Both the position numbers and the translations under genes were made by a program. Positions 56,601 through 64,000 of a DNA stretch of 64,000 bases are shown here, piece by piece. The stretch comes from Cordia subcordata (lineage: Eukaryota > Streptophyta > Magnoliopsida > Boraginales > Cordiaceae): positions 260,501-324,500 of the forward strand of contig JAPTOF010000010.1 in assembly GCA_028554755.1 (NCBI GenBank). The letters run 5' to 3'. Numbering within the stretch: position 1 is the first letter of the stretch; each line of letters opens with the position of its first letter. The notes beneath the pieces were generated by a model. That model was not told the DNA's origin. It was given only the letters and a program-made list of their open reading frames with translations, and did not search any database.

Positions 56601-59600
56601 GCTTTTTTAGATTTTGTCATGGGTTTGATTTTGTAAATTTTTGGCTTTTCTAACTTTTTCTTTTGTTATTTTGGGTACTGTGGACATAATAAGGGTTACA
56701 ACAAGCAGCCAAAGGCTTAGGCTGACATATGCCTATTTTTTGAATTGATGAGATCTCATTGAGCATTGAAGTTCATTCCCTTGTAAGCAATGTGATTCAA
56801 ATATGTGATCTAATGTTTCTGTTGCCTTACAGTCGTTGCAACTTGAAAGGCTTGCTATGTACCATGATTCTGACTGTGATCCTTGGAAGCTGGATAAAAA
56901 ATGGGAGGATCTTACTCCTAAAGAATGGATCGAGGTACTCTCTGTGTGGCATGGTCATGTTGTTCTTGACCAAGCGAAGTTCAGTAGATGCATAATAATT
57001 TACTTCTTTAGATATTCTAACCCATGTTAGATGCACAATGAGAGTTCTGGTACTTCTAATTATAGTGCTTCTCTTTTGGCTTGTTTATCTATGAACTTTA
57101 GATCTTTGAAGATGGTATTAAGGAATCTGCAAATGACAATGCAACAACATCTTCTTGGGCCCATAATCGCAACTATGTACTATCCCCAATCAATGGAGTG
57201 CTGAAGTACCATCGTCTGGGGAATCAAGAAAGAAATGACCCAAATGTTCCTTTTGAGAATGCTGCTTTTACCATCAATGATGTTTCTTTTACAATTACAG
57301 AGGTATTAAAACCTTGATATACTATATTTTCTTTATATTGTACTATCCTTCATATAGACTTGAATCCTGCCGATATCACGAGAGGGATTTTTCCTTCTTC
57401 CTTTCCTTTTTGTTGTAAGTGATTTCACTTTGAAAATAAAAACTTGTCCCTACTTTTGTTGTCTCCACCAACATGGTTCGCTACTGGACATTTTGTTTTG
57501 AGTGTCATCTCTGCCTCTTAATAACTTGCAAAACTTTTAGCCTGGTTATTTTAATTCCTTTTCCTGTCTCCTGCAAAAAGAGGATATCAAATTAAAGCAT
57601 GTCTTTCTCCAAACAGGCTCAATATTATGATTGGATTAGACTTGTGGAGACGATTTCGAGATATAAATCATATGTCGAAGTTTCTCATTTAAGACCGATG
57701 GTACCAGTTTCACAGGGTGTCTGCTTGTGGTGGCGCTATGCTGCTCAGGCTGGACTGCAGCAGAAGAAAATGTGGTAAAGTTTTTCTCAATGAATCACAT
57801 ATTGGTGATTTGGTACCTGCCATTGCTGAATTGGAAGGAGAAAAGTATTTGTGTTGCTTCTTTCTTCTTTTATTTGCTTCTAGAATTTTGTCTGTTTTGC
57901 CTTGGTTCTTAGAAGATTATCTCGTACTCTTCTTTTTACTTTGCTCATAAAAAAGCTAACTGCTCCAATCATACCTGTGCAGCTACCGATTTTCGTGGGA
58001 CCGAATTCAGTTTCTGTGCCATCGTCGTCGACGTTACATACAGTTATACGCGAATCTATTGCAGCAGTCTTTGAATGATAATTCTGAGATTCGGGATATC
58101 GAGAAAGATCTTGATCCCAAAGTTATATTATTGTGGAGGTATGTAGTGCATGTTCTGCCTCTTTTTTACCCATGGATATTGGAAATAAGAATTTGCATAA
58201 TCTTTGCTGAAGTAACATTGCAGTCACTCCTTGCATCTATTGGTGTTTCTTTGTTGACATTTCTTGTTATTAATGTACTATGTAGGACCTTTTTTATGAT
58301 TCTTTTTACATGTTGGCTACTGATATGTGGCTCCCTATGTTAAGTTTCTGTACTCTTAAGCTTGTTCTTGTAGTAGTGGCAATTAACCTCTAAATAATAA
58401 ACATTACCACCATGTTCCCCCCTCCTTTTAGATTTGGTTTTTAATCAGTGATAAACTATCTAAACCCAGTTCAGTTCCCAATTTGATGAGTCAGGTTTCT
58501 ACTGTGTTTCCTTTCGGTTTTCCAGTCTAATATTGCAGTTCTCCTCTGTAGTGCTAAAAGCTATGCTGTCAACTTGATGCCTCCACTCTTATGGTGCGTA
58601 ATAAGTAAATTAAAGTCCATAAACAACTCAAATAATTGTCACTATTATCTCAATATATTGTCCCTTGGATGTAATCCATGTAAGAGCTTGTTCGGGATTG
58701 AGGTTTAGTAGGAAAGCAAGATCTTGCAAGAAAGGCAGAGTTTAAGGTGTTTGGTTATGCACGAACCTGAGGTTCGAGAGACTAAAAGTGGAGTTATGGA
58801 AAAGCGTCAATTATGCTGATTGCGTTTTACAAAAAGGAGGTTTATATATATACTTCTTAAAAAATTTAAGAAATTTTAAAAAATAAAAAAAACGAAAGAT
58901 ATTGAAATCAAATACCTAAACATAACTAGCACTTCAAACAACAATTTTAACCAAACAAATCACAAAATGCCTTTTTATTGAACAACAAATTTACCAAACA
59001 GTAAAACAACTTTTCTCAACAGCGTGTTTGAGTTAAACACCTCTTAAAGCAATTGGAACAGCAATGCGAAACTGGCTCTAAGTAGTTATGTCTTTGCAGT
59101 TAAGTTTGGAATGTAATCTGTGTAAGTAGCTACATCTTTGCGCTTCTTTGTATATTCTTCTTATTTCCGGCTTCTTCTCTTGGAAGTCACAGAGAAAGTA
59201 TTCCTTGCACCAATAGTTTTTATTTCCTCAATTATGAAATGATTTCCTGAAATATGTAGCTTCCCGTAATGCATTCAGTGGGTATCTGCATGAACTTGAG
59301 GCTACACGACCTACTCGATGCACCTTGGTCAATCACCTCACGGATTATATGAGATGAAAATCTTCTAATGGGAAATGTTATTGTGGTGCAAATGTTATTG
59401 CTATTTATTTGGACAGAAGTTTGGATCTCCAGGGTGCTGACCATTAGGGTCATTCTGTATTTATCTTTTAGGTTTCTTGCCCATGCGAAGGTTGAATCTG
59501 TAAAATCCAAAGAAGCGGCTGAACAAAAGATGCTAAGCAAGAGAGGCTGGTTTTCTTTCAGATGGTTTGTTGTTTTCTAATGGTCTTTATCTTTTTCTTG

Positions 59601-62600
59601 CAATATGATTACTTCATACTCCTCCTCTCTCTCTGTCTCTCTCTCTCTCTCTCTCTTGCCTCCTTCTCTTTTTCTCTCTTCCTTTTTCATCAATATTTTG
59701 TCTGGAAAACTTTTAGTGAGTATTAGTTGGTCTTTGTTTTCTCAGGCGGAGTACTCCTGAAGATGCTTCTGCAAGTGGTAGTTCTGAGGGGTCACATCCA
59801 GAGGAGAAAAAGTTTACTAAAGAAGAATGGGAGGCAATTAACAAACTGTTGAGCTTCCAACCAGACGAGAATTTGCCTATGCATTCGGGGAAGGAAATGC
59901 AGAATATGATAAAATATTCCATTAATGTTTCTATCAGTAGGGCAGCCACCCGGATTATCAATATTCATCAAACAGAGATTGTCTGTGGTAGATTTGAGAA
60001 TCTTCATGTGTCCACAAAGTTTAAACAAAGAAGCACCAGTTGTGACGTGAAGCTGAAATTCTATGGATTATCTTCTCCTGAAGGTTCACTTGCCGAGGTT
60101 GTATTTGCTTTTGTTCTCCACTGCAATGTGATGGAAAGTTTTAATTCTTCCATTTTCCTTTTTTGAATTGAAAATATTGGTTGAGCTTACACCAAATCAG
60201 AATGAGAGTTATGTTTACCTTGAAGCTATTAATCAGTGAAATGCTGCCATTTCTTTTGAAAGGGGGAAGTTCTATAACTAAGCTTAGTATTTTTTGGGGA
60301 ACAGGCATTAACAATGTCTTTTTCTGTTCTTTTTATCCTTAAAAGAGAAAAAGGTCTTATTATGTGTCTATGTTGTGAAGTTTTGGAGGTTGTGTTGGAA
60401 AAGTATGACTACATGTCATCACCCTATTTATGATTTTCTCTTGAGCTCCGCATTCATGGTATATATCAATTAAGATCCTAAGGTGGCATAGCTTGGACAC
60501 CATTTTTCACTTATCTGGGTATTAATGTCTTCATTTTGCAGAGTGTATTTAGCGAGCAGAAGGTGAATGCATTAGTTGCTAGTTTTGTGCATTCACCAGC
60601 TGAAGAGAATGTAGACTGGAAACTTTCAGCAACAATTTCTCCTTGTCATGTCACGGTAATTGTCTCTTATTCTAGATTGAGTAACAAGTTCATCTTGATG
60701 CACTTAGACGCCTTCTTCAGTATACATAGACATATTTGGTTTCATCTTATGTTCAGTTACGATGTATGGTAGACTTATTTAGGTCTTGAGCTCATTGAAG
60801 CATCGAAATTTCCCAATTGCTTAAGGGATCATTATTTGGTATAATGAATAATCTTGTGATAGAAGTATGAGGACATCTTTGTTCCTCTTCAGCTGAAACC
60901 CCCTCATCAGGGTACTTCTAGTTGGAGACTGGCTTACATTTGTCGTCCCTTGACTTGATAGATTTTTGCGGAAAGCTATGACCGATTTTTAGACTTTGTG
61001 AAGAGGAGCAATGCAGTGAGCCCTACTGTTGCATTAGAAACCGCTACTGCTTTGCAGGTAATGATGTTGTTACTATAAATTATTGTCTGTTAATAATGAC
61101 ATTCGTTTAGGCTTTAGTTGTATTGGTCTGATGTTTCAGACACTGTTGTTTTCTAATAATACTAATGTTAGCACTTGTTGACAACTGCAGCATAAGATTG
61201 AAAAGGTGACTCGCAGAGCTCAAGAGCAAATTCAGATGGTGCTGGAAGAGCAAAGCAGGTTTGTGGTGTTGTCTTTTCCCCCTCTTTTTTTAATTTTGTA
61301 TTATGTGTTCTGTATTGTTTAATTCATGCTTCCATTTGTGCTTTGGACATACACATGCACACACTATATATGTGTGTCTGTGTGTATTTGTATATATATA
61401 CTGGAAAGAAAGGGGGTTTGCCAGCCTGGGGGTTGAGGGACTGGGGAAGCAGAGGGACAGGGATGGACCTCTTCATCTGTGCTGCTCTTGTTAATGAACC
61501 TTATTAAACACAGTCATTCTTATATGTTATACATCTTGGGCTAAGGACCAACTTAAGATCAAGAAAAATGAGAAAACTAGCTGCCAGTTGCGTCACAAGC
61601 ATCGGTCGTAATCCAATTTTATATCCCTACTGAGGACTTGCTGGTGCACTGCTTAGCAGCATGATATTAGTTTTGAATTGGACAAAATAGTTGCCCTAGA
61701 CTGGAACAATTGGATACTCTTATGAGGCAGGAAAAGAATTTACTTTGTGGTAATAAAGCTGGCAAAAATGTGTCAAATAGCGTTTTTGAGTAAATTAGCT
61801 ATACGTGTCTGTAAGTCTCTTAACTATCTCTAGATTATTATTTCCTTTTGCCAGAATAGAAGTGAAGTGTTTATACCCTTTTTCCCTTCAGATTTGCTCT
61901 AGATATTGATCTTGACGCTCCAAAAGTCAGAATTCCTATAAGGTCATCAGCCTCTTCAAAGTGTGACAGCCATCTTCTTTTGGATTTTGGGCATTTTACA
62001 TTGCACACAAAGGTATTTTACTTGCTTTCAATGCATTAACTCTTGATTACTTTTAAAGTAATCTTTATTCATTGATTTATCTTCACTGCAGGATGCTGAC
62101 AAGTCTAATGATCAGGGCCACAGTCTCTATTCTCGTTTTCATATTTCTGGAAGAGATATTGCAGCTTTGTTTACAAATTGCGGTTCTGACGTTAAAACCT
62201 GCACTTTGGTCTGTCAACCTTCACTGTCTCCAAGTCTGGAGGATGTTGATAATGTATACTCACTTGTTGATCGGTGTGGGATGGCTGTAATCATAGATCA
62301 GGTAATATCTGGGAAGTTGGTTAATTCAGTAAACATTGTTAGTGACATATAAATTAATGTTTATAATCTGTAACCAGAATTTATGATGGCTAACATGAAA
62401 GAGGTTCTTGTCTTTTGCCTTATGGTTTAATGAAGATTAAAGTACCCCATCCAAGCCACCCATCAATGCGTGTCTCTGTGCAAGTTCCTTCTCTTGGAAT
62501 CCACTTCTCACCGGCTAGATACCGCAGACTGATGGAATTGTTAAACACACTGCATGGTACACTGCCTAGTGCTGAGCATCCTGCTCTTGAGAATCTGCAA

Positions 62601-64000
62601 ACTGATATTGCTCCTTGGAATCCCCCGGATCTTGCAACTGAGGCTCGAATCCTTGTTTGGAAGGTATGGGTTTGACTAGACATGGCCATCTGCTATCAAT
62701 ATCCACTTCTAGCCTTGAAGCTTGTCTTCTCTGTGATTCAGGGGATTGGTTATTCTGTTGCTGCATGGCAACCATGTTACCTCTTGTTGTCTGGACTGTA
62801 TCTATATGTTTTGGAGTCTGAGACATCGCATAGCTATCAACGTTGTGCAAGGTGCATTTCTTTAGTTCCATTTTTCGCTTCTCTTTGTATTGGTCTGCAA
62901 TGTTGTGCAAGTTGCACCTTTTCTTTGGTTTTTGTTTTTTCCCCCTTATGCTCTTCTTCTGATTGGTCAAATACTTGTCCGTATTGAAGTGAGATGTAAC
63001 TTGTTATGGTTCCATTATTGTTTTTGTTGTTTGTTTCACATGATGGTTCCAGAAATAATTAATTTGCAAATTTGTTTTGGCCACTGCAGCATGGCTGGTA
63101 AGCAAGTGTTTGAAGTTCCTCCCACAAATGTTGGCGGATCGACTTTATGTATCGCCATTAGTGCTAGAGGCATGGATTATCAGAAGGTACTAATCTGTTT
63201 TCATAGAGTCAACTGTGCTGTCTTTACCCTGCTTCATGTTGGTTTACCTATTTGTTATTTACTTTATGACCTAAGCTATTGGACTCCCTCCGTTTAATTC
63301 TGATGACTCCTTTTCCAGGACGGGTTGTCTCTTGCTTAGTGCTTTTCTCCCTAGAATAGAAACTAGTAAACTTTATTGATACCATATTGCTTCTCAATTC
63401 AGCTAAAAGATAACTACTTAAGTAAGATAGTAAAACTTTGACCCAAAAAAAAAACTAAGATATTAAAACAAAGTTTCGGGCACATTGCACATTTCCGAAA
63501 TAGAAAGACCCAAATAGCAGAAAACTGCCAACCTGTTTGTTGTTTTTGTGGTAGGAAATAAATAGGAGATCTTTTCACTGCAATGTGTATGTACTTCTTT
63601 ATTCAGAGTATCATATAAGATCTTGGGCTATTTCACCCAATACCTGTTGATTTCCTATATTTTATGTCTTTTTTATTGCTTTTGAGTTGGCTAATAAGTG
63701 AAAAAACTTGATTGCTATGATAAACTCACATAGAGAGAGACATTCAAAAGGAGAAAATGTTATGGTCGTGGTCATGGTCTTTGATAGAGTATGCAAGCCT
63801 TCCCATATAAACTCCAATACAAGATCCTATGGTGCTTCACCTAGTTCCAGTTAATTTTAGGGTTGAGCTCACGATTTTAAAGATGGTATTATAGTTGGGT
63901 ATTAGTTTGGCCTTGTCCATCTACCCATGACCCATCTCTTATTTGCTGCTTCTTCACCTCAATGTTGGCTTTCTTATCTAAAAGAGATGCTCCTTCAAAC
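47606..64000 (+). CDS. VPS13-type bridge-like lipid transfer protein, N-terminal part
   Basis: Long rod-like protein moving phospholipids at membrane contact sites. Partial: 908 codons seen, ending after 63186 in an intron. Exons: 47606-47620, 49451-49532, 49617-49720, 50701-50796, 50905-50952, 52147-52197, 54691-54794, 54977-55094, 56833-56934, 57102-57302, 57617-57774, 57983-58138, 59472-59564, 59746-60097, 60542-60655, 60962-61057, 61191-61258, 61892-62012, 62092-62301, 62436-62663, 62742-62851, 63090-63186. The start MFEAH|VLHLLRRYLGEYV is the chorein_N signature, followed by LRISVWKGDVVLKDLKLK, LPVTVKAGFVGTITLQVPW, ISISNVHVRYED, LWWRYAAQAG...CYRFSWDR and WEAINKLL. All junctions keep frame. 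The first exon codes only five residues, followed by a 1.8-kb intron. Large introns hold retroelement relics. Confidence 0.93.
48240..49085 (-). mobile_element. Truncated Copia gag-protease fragment, antisense in VPS13-like intron 1
   Basis: On the minus strand, with frameshifts, a Ty1/copia order is readable. It has FILQNLNPMVQLKID, then FDSILEGNDLLDLV...NPRYTSWKLLDKHL (UBN2/gag), then TVPELCNLLNTEE, then a zinc knuckle remnant CQICGKPPQLAIDGWHRLD (~48537-48481; the last Cys of CCHC is Gly), then a protease remnant PWLLDSGANTHV (~48400). Stops and shifts show it is dead. No integrase or reverse transcriptase is seen, and no clear LTR flanks were identified. Confidence 0.85.
51148..51390 (+). 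mobile_element. LTR/PBS-like relic in VPS13-like intron
   Basis: A (T)GGTATTACGAGCAGGTTGATCC block at 51360-51382 resembles the initiator-Met tRNA primer binding site that follows many plant Copia LTRs (TGGTATCAGAGC). Just before it, 51148-51358 has LTR-like features: TGTACTG start, TATATATATTTAGC, TATAAATAG, CTCTCTCTGTAATTTC. The internal domain is missing or unrecognised. Confidence 0.45.
53640..53730 (+). mobile_element. Second PBS-like relic in VPS13-like intron
   Basis: TTGTATTAGAGCAGGTCGATCC at about 53706-53727 matches the PBS-like block at 51360 except a few bases, preceded by CTTCTTCATCTCTGCCA, which resembles an LTR 3' end. It sits in the intron between exons ending 52197 and starting 54691. 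Confidence 0.4.
55660..55860 (+). mobile_element. Possible LTR-like fragment in VPS13-like intron
   Basis: ACTTGACAGCTGTCATAAATAG, then CTGTAACAACCTGACAGCTATATATAGC...TGAGCAATGATATTCATTC (each read in parts), has the composition of a Copia LTR U3-R-U5 but no clear boundaries. Weak support. Confidence 0.3.
56356..56382 (+). repeat. G-rich tract in VPS13-like intron
   Basis: TTTTTGGGGGGGTGGGGGGGGGA: two long G runs separated by one T, in the intron 55095-56832. Confidence 0.8.
58684..59078. mobile_element. MITE-like element in VPS13-like intron
   Basis: About 395 bp with ends GAGCTTGTTCGGGATTG and, inverted, GAGCCAGTTTCGCATTG, flanked by TAA on both sides (58681-58683, 59079-59081). Sits in the intron 58139-59471. 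Confidence 0.6.
59626..59655. repeat. (TC)n tract in VPS13-like intron
   Basis: CT dinucleotide run upstream of the exon at 59746; part of its pyrimidine-rich intron. Confidence 0.8.
63187..64000 (+). other. Intron of VPS13-like gene running to window end
   Basis: No exon found. The next expected coding segment is not in the window. AT-rich, with an acceptor-like TTTTCCAG near 63318 that leads only to a few codons before a stop. Confidence 0.6.

Noticed and set aside
63310..63340. Acceptor-like TTTTCCAG followed by GACGGGTTGTCTCTTGC
   Set aside because: Only six codons remain before a TAG, and the expected next VPS13 segment does not match.

Overview
The window is nuclear DNA from a eudicot plant. 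Coding sequence is split by many short GT-AG introns, intergenic DNA is AT-rich and full of simple repeats, and every recognisable gene is a plant-type orthologue (inositol transporter, ECT-type YTH reader, DRM-type methyltransferase, BOR-type boron exporter). The species cannot be named from the sequence. No operon, CRISPR, phage or viral structure was seen.

Layout. 1-870 (+): 3' end of an INT-type inositol transporter. 871-5100: gene-free, with a 46-bp tandem duplication, a PIF/Harbinger-like MITE and a decayed LINE RNase H relic. 7712-5345 (-): ARF1-type small GTPase, six coding exons, the last holding only a Gly codon and the stop. 12496-10694 (-): SLC25A44-like mitochondrial carrier, five exons. 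15795-21654 (+): WW-domain DEAD-box RNA helicase of the RH40/RH46 type with RGG and RS tails. 24247-27873 (+): YTH-domain m6A reader (ECT/YTHDF type). 30211-35619 (+): DRM3-like methyltransferase paralogue lacking its catalytic residues. 37555-41699 (+): BOR1-like borate transporter. 44147-42419 (-): 91-residue LYR-motif mitochondrial protein. 44250-47600: gene-free AT-rich DNA. 47606-end (+): 5' part of a VPS13-type bridge-like lipid transfer protein, 908 codons over 23 exons before the window ends in an intron.

The genes do not form a pathway; they are ordinary euchromatic neighbours. Three of them (helicase, YTH reader, DRM3) act on RNA or chromatin. Two (ARF, VPS13) act in membrane traffic or lipid transfer, and three (INT, SLC25, BOR) are transporters. 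I give exon junctions because most predicted junctions keep the reading frame across the full family length, which supports the models.

The most interesting signals are: loss of both catalytic motifs in the DRM protein; an intronic duplication in the helicase that copied its own 3' splice site around an expanding minisatellite; a small MITE family with TAA/TTA target duplications (three related copies plus four similar elements); coding tandem repeats in the boron transporter tail, with a likely GC-AG or alternative donor; and several retroelement relics in VPS13 introns. I found no convincing new biological system.
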